Source of the DNA: Gigaspora rosea | Lineage: Eukaryota; Glomeromycota; Glomeromycetes; Diversisporales; Gigasporaceae | DNA: 64,000 bases | NCBI GenBank assembly: GCA_003550325.1 | Contig: QKWP01000063.1 | Location: 62,001-126,000 of the forward strand | Direction of reading: 5' to 3' | Part shown: one piece after another, positions 11,171 through 22,900 of the stretch | Layout of the letters: each line of letters opens with the position of its first letter | How positions within the stretch are numbered: position 1 is the first letter of the stretch | Notes under the pieces: generated by a model | The model's input: only the letters and a program-made list of their open reading frames with translations | Database searches by the model: none | What the model was told of the DNA's origin: nothing | Made by a program: the position numbers and the translations under genes

Positions 11171-12120
11171 TTAATTTCTATTTCTAATTCTCATTATATT
11201 ACCCTTATATACCAATATTTTTCCTTTGGACTATTATTGTTGCTTATACATTATCAATTCTTAAACTGCTGTATTTGCATCAACAATTTTTTAATTAAAT
11301 TGGACACTTAAGGCTAATCTATATAAATGATTAATCTTGATTAAGCACAATGTAATTTGTTTTGATTTGGCTAATATTTTTAATTTACAAAGGATGTTAT
11401 AAGAACATAATATAGTATTTGAACAATAAAATTTAATATAGATTGTTGAAATTATATGCAGCTATATAATCATATTTGAAATAGCAAAAAAACTGGCATA
11501 AAATATAGTAATAGCAAATTATTAAACCAACTATTTTTATCTTTAACTTCTCAAAAATAATAGCTTTATTGTATTTGCAGTTTTTAAAATTGTATAAAAA
11601 ATGATATAATTAGTAAATTATTTAGCAGTAATTACAAATTAATTAATGGATAGAATTTATTTTACTAAAATCTAGTACATTGTACTAAAATTTTGATACT
11701 TTTTAAACTAGATTACTATATTTTATCATAAATAAGCACCCTTTGTTTAAATTTTTGACTTAAATATCTTAACAATTAACTAATCATATTTAATAAAAAT
11801 TTTTAGGTTAATTTTATAAATAAGGTGATTGTGGATTATGATATCTTATGATCCTATGATCCAATTTGGATAATTTAATAAAAAATCAAGTTCATTATGT
11901 ATCCACGGAATTAGACCTGTGGTTTAAAATTCTTATAAATTATACGGGTTGTTCTATTATTATTAAAAAAATTTTTTCATAAATAATGTATAAAAAAATT
12001 TTACAGTTAAATAATAAATTGATTGTATATTTATATATTAAATTTTACAAATAAATATAATCTTTTGATGAACTTTATATGTGACAAATAAAAATCCAAG
12101 GAATTAGATTCACTTTAGAT
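11171..12120. other. AT-rich intergenic stretch, no gene seen
   Basis: No supported ORF, RNA or repeat was found. Confidence 0.45.
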
Positions 12121-12704
12121 TTTAAAAAATGCCGCATCTGCACTACGGTGCACCCTGGATCAAGTAATAGATAGTAGTGATTTTTTTGGGCACTCCAGAT
12201 CACATAATCAATGTTATCACTATTCAATAGTAATATTACAATTTTTTCATTAATTTTACTTGAGGTAATAGTTATATAGTAATTTTATTTAATTTATACT
12301 ATGAAACAAAATACTATAATTCTACTTCTAAACCTAACTACTAACCAATCTAACCCTAACTCTAACACTAAACTATACGAATAGTACATATTAATATACT
12401 TCAAGAACTGACCAAAATTGAATAAAACACCCAACATATTTTACAATAATGATGTATGAAAGCAAAAGCGATAAAATCCAAATCTCTTTCAGTAGTAAAG
12501 TAATAACACCAATTACTAAATTACTACTAATTCCAATAACAAAGACACCAACAATAAAAGTATTTTACTATACCAATATAGCAATAACAAAATCACCATA
12601 ACAAAATTATTTTTACTACAAAAATAATTATGATATTATGATAAGATATTTTTGTAATATTGCAATAAATGATGATCTAAAAGAAAGAAAATATTGGTTA
12701 ATAT

Positions 12705-12880
12705 ATACAAAGTAGGGATTGGAACTATTTAACTGTTTAAAAATTGCTTTATAGTTCCAAGCAGAATTATGTTGGTCATAGGCCGGAATTATGTTAATGC
12801 CAGCCAAATTAAATAGTTAAATGGTTAAACAATTAAACGATTAAGAAAAATTTTAGGTAGTTCCAATCCTTAATACAAAG
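12705..12880. mobile_element. hAT-type MITE, TSD ATACAAAG
   Basis: Perfect 8-bp duplications, ATACAAAG, lie at 12705-12712 and 12873-12880. The 160-bp element between them has inverted ends TAGGGATTGGAACTA and TAGTTCCAATCCTTA. Eight-bp duplications plus short TIRs are characteristic of hAT transposition. No ORF. Confidence 0.8.
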
Positions 12881-12981
12881 TTTCATACAATACAAGAAAA
12901 AAACAAAGAAAAAGATATATGCTCTAAGATACTTCTAAACTTTAAATATATTGCATGTCAAGAAGCTATACATTTCTAAAC

Positions 12982-13257
12982 ACTCCAAGTAGGGTTCTGC
13001 AATTTGATTTGATTTGATTTGATCAAATATTCGAACTCAAATCAAATTCAAATACAGAATTTCAAATCAAATCAAATTCAAATTGACAAAATATTCGATT
13101 TGATTCAAAAATATTTAATAAAAATTACAAATAAATTTGATTTGTTTTGATCTGATTTGATCAAATCAAATTCACATCAAGAGCTTATTCGATTTGATCA
13201 AATTTAAATATACCTAATATTCGATTTGATTTGACTTTGAGAAACCATAACTCCAAG
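12982..13257. mobile_element. hAT-type MITE built of TTTGATTTGA repeats, TSD ACTCCAAG
   Basis: Perfect 8-bp duplications, ACTCCAAG, lie at 12982-12989 and 13250-13257. The 260-bp element starts TAGGGTTCTGCAATTTG and ends AGAAACCATA, so the TIR is short and imperfect. The interior is almost entirely TTTGATTTGA-like and TCAAATCAAA-like units with ATTCGA interruptions, present in both orientations. Confidence 0.75.
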
Positions 13258-13785
13258 GACCAGAACATAAAGCTCAAAGATGCTCTTGAAAAATAACTGA
13301 AAAAAAGTTAGTAAATGAGTTCAAAAACAAAAATAACAAACCAAAATATATACTCTTTTGAAATTCCTAAAACCAGAATGTGCAAGCCAAGCCAAAGAAT
13401 GAAATAGAAAGCTCAAAGAGCCAACAGCATTACTAACAAGACCAAAAGCAATGAAATCATACTCAAACTATAGCGATAACATAATGAAATTTATACTCAA
13501 ACTATAGTGATAATGTGATAAATTCCACACTTGAACTGTAGCAAAAACACAACAAAATTTACATCAAACTATAGCATAGCATGGCTCACTAGTAATTATT
13601 TCAACTAATAACAACTAAAACTATAGTAACTCCATAGCAATGACATTAACTATAGGCTAACAAAAAAAGAATTAGTCAAATATATAAAAAAGTGAAAAAA
13701 ATCAAAAACTAATAATTATTATCAATGATATATCCTACAATATATGAGGTGCACTGTAGTGCAGGGTGCACTAAATTATAAACTT

Positions 13786-14290
13786 CTTTCTAAATTTATA
13801 AAATTTAAATAAACAAGTTTATTAAATTTGATTAGTTAATTTTTAAGATATTTAAGTTTAAAATATTAAAAAATGGGTACGTATTCAAGATAGAATATGG
13901 TATCTATTAATATTTAAGTTTCTACTTTATAAATGTTATTTTATATAGTTTAAATCTATACATTTATATAAAAAAAGTTTAATAGATTTAAATTTTTTTT
14001 TTGATTTTATAAATTTTTTTTTTGCTTAAAAAATTTTAGTCTAATCTAATTTTATAGTATTTACTACTATTTTATAAGATATTTGCTTTATAAATTTTTT
14101 TATTAGATAAAATTATAAAATTTTTAATAAAAAATATAAAGATAAGTTTGCTAATTTCAAATATAAAATTTCTTTAAAACTAAATTAATATACAAAAATA
14201 CAGTTGTCACTTATTTATATTAACCTATTTGGACTACCTATATTCATGCTGATATGATAATATTTATAATTAAGCTTAAAAGGTATAACA
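13786..14290. other. AT-rich intergenic stretch, no gene seen
   Basis: Homopolymer-rich; no ORF or structured repeat recognised. Confidence 0.45.
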
Positions 14291-14299
14291 ATATAGTAA

Positions 14300-14460
14300 G
14301 TTGGATAGTTGTTGCTTCCAATCAATTTGTAGCTAAGGTGCAGGATTTAAGTTCCACTAGAGACATTTTCAGAAAAACTATTCCTGTGCTATAGTAATGA
14401 ATCTTTATCAATAATTGGATTATATGATCTATAACTTGGCTTTAACTATCTTGATATAAA
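14300..14460 (+). repeat. Diverged copy of the tRNA-like SINE head
   Basis: The order of conserved words matches 165-290: ACTAGAGACA, CCTGT-TATAGTAA, ATCAAT and TAAC-TTGG, with similar spacing. The B box is decayed (GGATTTAAGTTCC). The long body of the element at 142-1973 is absent, so this may be a head-only or 3'-truncated member. Confidence 0.45.
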
Positions 14461-14543
14461 AAATTCTAGAAGCTTTTATATTATATATAGAGAAATAGAA
14501 GCTAGTTTAGCCAGTGCAATCCTATTAATACAAGTGACTCTAG

Positions 14544-14836
14544 CATTCAATTAGGGTTCAAGGCACAGAGGCATGGGCATGCCTTTTGGGCATGCCTTTT
14601 AGCTGTTGGGCATGCCCTAGTTATGTGACATAAAATGTCATATCTGATTGGCTAGTATGGTTGGAAATAAATAGAAGTGTAGACAGTCAAGCAACATCAA
14701 AGAACGAAAAGCAATTGTTTGATATTTTCTATACAAAAAGGGCATGCTTATAGGCATGAGTGGCATGCCTCAACTTATGGCATGCCCTCAAAGGCATGCC
14801 TAATTTTTTACCTGTGCCTCGAACCCTACATTCAAT
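14544..14836. mobile_element. hAT-type MITE with seven GGCATGC motifs, TSD CATTCAAT
   Basis: Perfect 8-bp duplications, CATTCAAT, lie at 14544-14551 and 14829-14836. The 277-bp element has inverted ends TAGGGTTCAAGGCACAG and CTGTGCCTCGAACCCTA. GGCATGC occurs seven times, three near the left end and four near the right, in a pattern like subterminal transposase-binding repeats of hAT elements. The ORF at 14719-14901 runs across the right end and is not called. Confidence 0.85.
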
Positions 14837-14909
14837 ATAGTACTTGCAATACAACACATAGCAACAGGAATCTTGTAAGGGTCAAAAAAGATATGAAGTA
14901 ATATAAAAG

Positions 14910-15225
14910 TATAATTATCCTAAAATAGTACTGAGACAGCGAATCTCAGGCACGAACGTGAAGCATTCAATTATTTTACTGCTTTTAGTTCTATGCGGTT
15001 AATGTGCCTTCGAAATTAAATCATGATGGTAATTAACTTTTCAGGATAGACGAGTGGAACTTCGGAGAAAGAATTTTAAAAGGTAGGTACTAACGGAGGT
15101 GATCCTAAAGAAAATTTTGTAATGATGGAGGAATTTCTAAATCAAAGTGTAGTGTGGGAAAGAGAAAGGAAACATTATGAAAAAGCGGAAGGAAGTTGTT
15201 CCGTCAATAGATTATTGTAATTAAT
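14910..15225 (+). pseudogene. Degenerate gene fragment upstream of secreted-protein copy 2 (Sel1-like)
   Basis: This is the counterpart of 9090-9431, at high nucleotide identity including the GAAGCATTCAATTATTTTAC block and the final WERERKHYEKAEGS-coding stretch before TAA. A block near 15110 is shorter than in copy 1, where about 20 bases are missing. It belongs to the segmental duplication that also carries the secreted-protein gene. Confidence 0.4.
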
Positions 15226-15773
15226 TTATGTATGTCAGATTATGTATTTAAAGTCGCGTTCAATAAAGAAGTTTTCTTCAGACTTCGATCATTTAAATAA
15301 ATAATAGTTATTATTTGAAAAGCTTAAATATCGATTCTCACTGAATTGTTACCCTATCGTGAATTACTTCTCGATCAAATGTTTTATTTTTTTTAATTAT
15401 TTTCTGAAAAACTTGATTAAACGCTTTTCTTTTCGTGAATACATCTTCACGATCACGTACATTTCCCTTAAATTATATCATCATCGTTAAATCGATCAAT
15501 CGAGCAATTGATCCATCATATCAATTAATCAAACGATCCATCAATTTAATCTATCGCCCATCACTCGTTGACGTATCCCTTTACCTTATTCCACCTTCCG
15601 TTCACTATCGCTGAGTTAAAGTGTTGGCACCAATTCTTGACGCTCTCTCACTTCGATAGTAACACCGGCTAAACTATTTTTACTAATTAAAATTTGTTCC
15701 GATCTATTCCTTTATGTGCTTGAGAGCATCTAGTATAAGCCTTTTGTTACAAAAAAAAGATTTTCTTAAGCAA

Positions 15774-15783
15774 ATATAAATAC
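15774..15783 (+). promoter_or_regulatory. TATA-box-like element, secreted-protein copy 2
   Basis: ATATAAATAC lies about 50 bases before the ATG at 15827 and is conserved with 9943-9952 in copy 1. Confidence 0.4.
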
Positions 15784-15826
15784 ACATAAAAATTTGAGCA
15801 TTCGATATTTATAATCATAATTCACC

Positions 15827-16313
15827 ATGAATCGGAAATACTTTATTATTTTATACGCTTTGCCTGTATTTTTTTTTCTTATGCATATTGATAAAACTCA
15901 TGGGTGTCATCCTAGTGATTATTATGATTGTGACAAAAACCCTTCCTATCCCTGTGAAGCATCAATTTCAAATGTCACTTGGTATCCAGGGATACTTGAA
16001 ATCACAGTTAACACTGGTGGTGGTTTTTCACCACAAGCATTTGGTCATTTTACATTTAGTGATGCAAGTGGTCATAGATTTTTGGTTTTTTAGTGACCCT
16101 CAATTTGTTAATTGTCAATATTGTGATAATTCAGGAAAATGTCAAGTTGCAGGTCAGTACACGTCTAATTGGACATTTGATGCTAGCCAAACGCCTCAAA
16201 AAGGGATTTATTATGATATTTGGCTTTCAGTATATTGGGAATGTTCAGCAAAAGTTCTAAGTGCTATAAGATGTGCTCATCAAGATGTACACTATCGAAA
16301 TATAGTTGTCTAG
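15827..16313 (+). pseudogene. Small secreted cysteine-rich protein, copy 2, frameshifted
   Basis: The ATG is in good context (CACCATG). The frame begins MNRKYFIILYALPVFFFLMH, a typical signal peptide, with cleavage likely near THG/C. A frame change in a T-rich stretch at about 16078-16090 (one base longer than copy 1) gives a stop at 16091-16093. The rest of the homologous sequence continues in the next frame to TAG at 16311-16313. The second half keeps the NWTFD sequon and the YYDIW motif. Without the frameshift the family would be about 160 residues with roughly ten cysteines. No family was recognised. It sits in a 1.7-kb duplication with the fragment upstream. Confidence 0.6.
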
Positions 16314-16669
16314 TTGTTCTAAAGCAATAATTAGTCACCTAGAAATTCTATAAACCATTTTTAAAATTATTATAATATATTGACTGATAATTTAAGAAAG
16401 TAGCATTTGCTATTGCACTTTTATTGCTTATTTTATTTTAACTTTCCTTTATTTTCATTCTCAATTCTCAATTTTAGTTTCATTGTACCTTTTTTTATTG
16501 CAATAGTTCATAGTTAAAAAAATGTATTGAAAGGCCTAAATTTCGCACTAATAAAGTTTTCTCAGACTTTAATAAAATAAATTAAGAGTCAATTGCCCAA
16601 CTTAATTAAATACAATTTTTGTGAATGCTATCATGTTTGATTATTTGTAGTAAATTCCGTTATTTTTTA

Positions 16670-17082
16670 TACCAGTACGATCACATGAATTGTGGAGGGA
16701 TGGTACCGTTCAACTTTTTGGCACGCTATATTTTTTCCTATATATGGCAATAACGTAGGGTGGGTATTGGTATTATATCTGATATGGAAGGGATAAACGA
16801 TAGTTTTAGTAGGACGGCTTAAGGTTTGATGGGAGCAACTTAAGGTGATCAGATCGTGATCTTACAAGGAGGGTGATGATCATAAGTAAGATTTTATGCG
16901 CAGAAAATTTTTAAGAGTATAACAACGGCATTACGGCAAAAAATACGGCAATGCCGTAACCGTATTAATTTGTAAAATTAATTCTACCATCAATTATAGA
17001 CACACCTGACCCAAAAATTTGGGTGCCATCCTATAAAAAATCCTTTATATATGCCGATATCTTGCTTTGATGCTAAGATCTG
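16670..17082. other. Intergenic sequence, less AT-rich, unrecognised
   Basis: Homology between the two duplicated segments ends near 16668. This stretch has a mixed composition and a short inverted repeat around ACGGCATTACGG/CAATGCCGTAACCG (16924-16965). No ORF. Confidence 0.4.
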
Positions 17083-17239
17083 TTAAGGGAATTGCCGTTT
17101 ATTACGTAATTTCTAGAAGGGTCTATCACGTCTATATATTATATATAAAATTATGATTGGCTGCTAATTAGATCACGGAGGGGGGAGGGGTATGACCTTC
17201 GAATAAAAATAAATTACGTAATAAACGGCACTTCCCTAA
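17083..17239. mobile_element. Short MITE, TIR about 28 bp
   Basis: TTAAGGGAATTGCCGTTTAT, continuing to ACGTAATTTC, at the left is matched by an inverted copy ending at 17239 with few differences. It is 157 bp, with a G-rich run (GGAGGGGGGAGGGG) in the right half. The target duplication is uncertain. Confidence 0.6.
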
Positions 17240-18482
17240 TATACAATATCAGGATTATATTAATAATAAATAAAAAGTATATTAATTTATACCCGAAATG
17301 TATGTTATATTTTTCTATAATTCTGAATCCTTTCTATATTACCCCCGATATATCAAGTATAATAATAGTCATGCATTCAACTTGTTATTGTTGGTGTAAA
17401 TTGCATCAAATTCTCTTGCTGTTATAACCTAAATTTCCAACAACAGTTAGAATTGTTCGAGGCTATTTGCCACTAGTGAGAGATATGTTCGCTTCATTAA
17501 ATTTATTGTTATTCTTGCTTATTTATTTGATAGTAATGATTGTAGAGTTGAATAGAATACGTAATCAATGTAATATCATGGTTTATTATTTGATAAAACT
17601 AAAAAAACTCTGTTATTGATGATTTAATTAAAACGATGCAAAATATGTGATAAACCTTAATTCCGAAATTTCATACTTATGCAGCAAAGTGAAAATCAAA
17701 TTATTCTAGAAAACATGGCTTAGTACTTTGCATACTGGCTTTTATAGATGGAACGGAATTGCGTTATAGGTTGTAATAATGATAATTCAAGTTCGAAGAT
17801 TTAACTTATATATAACAAAATTTTCTAACTAATTATTTTATGCAATTTGGAGTAAAATAGCAAAACATTACTTATAATTGTAATTAACAAAAATAAATTA
17901 AAATCGTAAATAATGAGAATGGGGGGTTAACTTATTTGTAAAATAAGTGGGGTTCGAAAAGTCCTAATTATGTTTTGAATTTTCGAAATCAGAAAATGAA
18001 ATAGGTTTTATCCGGAGATAAAATATGCAAAAAAATTTACGATTTTAAGAATTCATTATTATATAAATAGGCCTATAAATGAAATAAATAGGATTTATAG
18101 ATCATTAATTTTGAAATAAATACGTTACTAATTTAATTCGAAATTAGAGCAATAAATATTAATCCAATTACAATTGCACTCATTTTCAGGTGCCATTTTC
18201 TGATAGCCATTTCTGGCTGATTTTAAAGTTCAGGTTAGGTTAGTTTGACAAGATATTAGAAAGATGATTACCAAGGGGAATAACTAACTAATTAGATCCA
18301 TAAGCAACGTATTTTAAATAGAACCAATAATTTATTACTGTAATAGGAAGTAATGGGCAAGAAAATTTTGAATAATCATATATTGATAAAAGCCTTCAGT
18401 TTATCATTTCGCTGGTATGAATATTTCACATGTATTTATTCAACTACAATTCTGAGATTACATTTATCAAAACTATATGTTT
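17240..18482. other. Intergenic, downstream of the kinase-GTPase gene
   Basis: AT-rich; no ORF recognised. It contains the presumed 3' untranslated region and terminator of the minus-strand gene ending at 18483. Confidence 0.4.
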
Positions 18483-19919
18483 CTACGAATTTATATAGAT
18501 TTTTGTTAAAGCATTTAGCATATTAAAATATATATGTCTTTCTTGATACTTGAATGCTCTTTTCTCTTCTTTTTTTATGTCCTGTAAATATTCTCCGATT
18601 CTTGGTAAACTATATAATTTTTGTTCACGTCTAAGTATTTCCTCAGAGGAGAGTGAGCATGAAGATTGTTCATTATTTTCAATCATTTTTTCAAATATTT
18701 TCACCTTTTCATCATATTTCTTTTTACTTCTTCCAGCCCATCAAGGACCTTTTTATTGTAATTTTTGGAAGTATTGGCCTTCTCTCTTTCAAGATGTATA
18801 ATATAATCAAGATATTCCACATATGCATCATTGAAAACAGCTATTGCATTCTGTTTTAGAAATTGTGTAAATTGGATTATAATTTTATCGACCGTGTTCT
18901 GTATTTCTTTGAATTGGTCAATATTTTCTTGGATATTTCTATTTATTTCTGCAAATGGTCCACTAAATAATATTACCATTTGTCTAGCATTGTTGAGCGA
19001 TATAGTATCAATTATTTTATGAGGTGTACGTGTTGTAATGTACGTAAGGAGTCTCACCGATTCCATCACAGATTTTTCCCAACTAGATGCGAAATTTCTC
19101 TTTACATCATCTGTAAACTTCATTCCTTCCTTATTTGCTGCCAGAAATCTAAATGGATCATTATCAAAACAGTATATGATATCTTTACATATCTTTATTT
19201 CAATATCGAATTTGATTTTTTTTTAAGCTCCCAAAGTTCTCTCTTTAACACTGGGAGTGTATCCCCTGGACGAAAGAACGTTCCTCTGGTATTAGTAAAG
19301 CAGAAGACAATGTTATCTTTAGCACTTTTATGAAGGTGTGATAGTAACTCTTGAATGCAAAATTTGAATGTTATATTCAGTCGTGAATTGTTAGGTTTAA
19401 GAAGTATACAGATCCCATTCAAATATTTGTGTTGACTTATATTCTGTAAGATATTTTCAAAGTTTTTTTTATCGTATTCGATCCCTCTGGTATCTCCTAT
19501 CCCAGGTGTATCAATCAATCTTATAACACTATTTCCTGCATGAAATACGTAGACACCACATACTTGAGTAGATGACTCGCCTACGTTATCTACCATGTCA
19601 TGTTCGTCTTCGTCACAAACTACAGTTATCGTTTTCGTTTCGTAGTCCTCATTTGTTATCGTAAATGTAGATGAGATTAATACATCTATCTCACCGGAGA
19701 TTGCATCGTCTAAACTATTAAATTTAAAGTAATTTGCGAAGGCGTTTATGAATGTAGATTTTCCTGAACCAACTTCACCAAGCAATAGTATATTTATTTC
19801 TTCCATATGTGGTGTCGAAATTATTTTTTCCCTATATGGTGTCGAAATATGTGAAATTTTGTCATTTGCTGTGATGTATCTGTCAATAAAATCTTTGAAA
19901 TCTTTGAGCGCTTTAGCTA
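18483..19919 (-). other. P-loop GTPase domain with helical tail
   Basis: The exon 10 product after the kinase end motif has G1 GEVGSGKST, G3 IDTPGIGDTRG and a G4-like FTNTRG. The spacing is like AIG1/GIMAP-type septin-related GTPases. The usual TKxD or RKxD of G4 is not exact. A charged, helix-forming tail follows (NIQENIDQFKEIQNTVDKII, LEREKANTSKNYNKK), as in GIMAP or dynamin-like proteins. Frame changes at 19216-19224 and 18721-18725 break the tail; ORFs ending near 19195, 18701 and 18483 tile it. Membership of the AIG1 group is inference; the P-loop GTPase call is firm. Confidence 0.7.
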
Positions 19920-22900
19920 AGTCTTCGATGGATGGTCGATCATATTGCATACTCTGCCAGCACCCTAATAAGCCAAATATTTATTACTAAAAGGCATAAA
20001 AATATAAACTATAAAAATTTATTTAAACATACTTTTATAAATAGTAACGTATGCATGAGGTGTATTAGCAGTTGGCTCTTCTCGTAACCCGTTTCTTATC
20101 CTAGCTAATAGTCTTGCAGGATCTTCATTTTCAAAAGGTTGTCTTCCACTTGATATTTCCCAAAGAATAACCCCGACGCTATAAATATCTGATTTCTCAT
20201 TCTCATTCTCTCTATATCTTCGAAAGTTTCCATTTTTGTTTGGTTCTATTCTAAAACATTGAGGATCTATATAGGGTATAATACCGAAAATTTCACTTGA
20301 GGTTGGAGACATTGATGTTTCGATTACACGTTGCGATAATCCAAAGTCAGCTAACTTTAAAATTTCTCCGTGAATAAGTATATTATTAGGATGCTAAAAT
20401 ATAAAAATAATGAAAATTCAACAAACTTGATTGGAACTATACATCAATTACACGAAACATTGTACAATAACTCATTAGAAATTTACCAGATGACCGTGAA
20501 CAATATTATGAGTATGCAACCATTTAACAGCTTCTACGAGTTGAATTGCAAATTGAATTTTAAATCCCCATTCGATTTTGGTCAAATTTTTATGCAAATA
20601 GTTTCGTAAAGTTCCATTATCTGCATATTCAAGAATAAGTCCATATTCGATAACATTCGCATCCATTTTATTCATTATATATGTGATACCATGAAATTTA
20701 ATTATGTTCTCATGAGATTCCACAGAAATCATACACTCCAACTATATATTGTTTATTACAATTGTGAATTTAGTATGATCATAAAAGTTTATAAAATGAT
20801 CTAATATTTATATTACTTACTTCATTTATAATTTCTTTGTTAGTATAATCATTTTTTTTAAACAACTTCAACGCGTATATATTATTCGTATTTTTAAACC
20901 TTACTCTATAAACTTTATTGGAGGTACCATTATTGATCAGTTTATAATCTTCAAATTCATCAATATTATACTTATTAATTCTTCCTTCAATGATTTTAGT
21001 TTCAATCCATTTTTCATAGGGAGCCTTTTGGTCATCAATCAAAGGAAATTGCATATTTAATTCTTCAAGAACAGCTTTAATTTCTGGACGTTTTTCAGGT
21101 TCTTGATCCCAACAACGTTGGTAAAGTTTAACGTAATCATCCGGTGTGTTCTCTACAGGGGTTTCCCTGTTTCCATTGAGTATATGCATGATAATTGCCA
21201 TTCGATTTTCGAAATTGCAGAAAGGTGGTCGACCACTTGAAATTTCCCAAAAGATTACTCCAAGACTATAGATATCAGACATCTCGTCACATTTATATCT
21301 TTGATCTCTTAAGCATTGAGGCTCTAAATATTCGATCATTCCCGCTAACATCACCAAGCATTGTTTCTTCATTCATGTATTTGGATCTCCCAAACTCAGC
21401 GATTAGCATTCGTTGATGATGAACTAAAATACTTTTTGAATTCTATTAAAAAAAAAAAGTTATTTCATATGCGTTAATTTGAAATAATATTTTACATTTA
21501 AAAGTTCTTACAAGATCTTTATGAAGAATTTTATTATCATCTAAAAATGATAGGCCTTTAGATATTTCATATGCATATCGTAATTTATCAGTCCATTTTA
21601 ATTTCAAATAATTCCTTTTTAAATATTCGCGTAAATTTCCATCCACAGCAAATTGTAATATTAAGCAATATTGATTATTGACGGAATCTGTATAAATAAT
21701 AATTTATAAAGACCAATTATTTCCAGGAATAATCTATTAATTTTCATATGTTTAATTACCATTAGTGATTCCATAAAATCGAATAATATATGGATGTTTA
21801 TGTTTATCAACAGCAGCTAATTTCAAAAGCTACGTATATAATACACGTTAGAAAATTTAGAAATTATAAAATTATACTCGGAATTAATATATGTGAAAAA
21901 ATACTACCTCATTAATGAACTCTCTAACTGTTCTTTCACTGGCAATAATTCTTTTCATAGTAGATTCATCGGGAATATCCATATTCTTGGTATTAATTGA
22001 ATTCATAATTTCAGTAACAATTTCCTTGTCTATTGTGCTAGTGTCAATATTTATGCTTTTAAGAATAATTATAGAGTTATCCCACTTCGCTGTGCGAACA
22101 ATTCCGAAAGGGCCTTTACTGATTTCTGTAAACTCACTAAACAAATTGTATTCATATTGTTTTATAACTTTATTCTCTTCACTATTAATGTTTTTGCTAA
22201 TTAATTCAGTCAAAGTATCTGCCATAATTTCATGACCAACAGAGTTCCATGAGAATAAATTTTCATATCCTGATATATCAATAGCATACCATTTAAAATG
22301 ATACACTAAAGGCATCGAGTCTTGGCTATCTTTCAATAAAGGGACTATATCTTCAAACTTATGATTAACAAGTATATAGTTGATTTTTTGTAATGTAATT
22401 TATAAAATGAAAGTATTAAAATTAAATCAACACAATAAAATAAATTAAACAAAAATCCAATAATTACCTAGAGTTTATAATTACTTCAATTGCAGGCTCA
22501 AAGTTTGTAGATGGAAATTCAAGTATGGTTGCGAAAATTAAGTTTTGTGGTGGTATTGGTCTATTTATATCGATATTAACTGTATCAGATATTCTCTCTT
22601 TGTTCATTTCGATTTTTTTGCTGCCAGATACTAGTTTAATGTTGCTTAGCTCATAATTGAAATAATCATGTTTTAATGGATTTCCAATTAATGCCCAACA
22701 TATTTTCAACTCACTATAAATATAAAAGCATAAATATAAATAGACTTAGAGTATGAGACCTTAATAATTTATAATTACCTATTAATTACTTCGTTTGAGC
22801 TTTTATGCTTTTCGATAATAGCATAAAAACCGTAACAGTCCATTAACCGAAATTTAACGGCCAGACTTGTTTTTTTGTAATCGATTGTAAAAATAGATCC

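Larger units (their letters stand above)
12128..13785. mobile_element. Candidate larger TIR element hosting two nested MITEs
   Basis: The left end (CATCTGCACTACGGTGCACC) and the reverse complement of the right end (CCCTGCACTACAGTGCACCT, 13752-13771) match over about 25-30 bp. The interior contains the two hAT-type MITEs at 12713 and 12990 and otherwise has no ORF. A telomere-like CTAACCCTAACTCTAAC run near 12350 resembles interiors of the TAATTTAGCGC family. The target duplication is not clear, so the boundaries are approximate. Confidence 0.35.

Noticed and set aside
12340-12380. CTAACCCTAACTCTAAC as an interstitial telomere
   Set aside because: Short and imperfect, and similar runs occur inside MITEs of this window, so a transposon origin is more likely.
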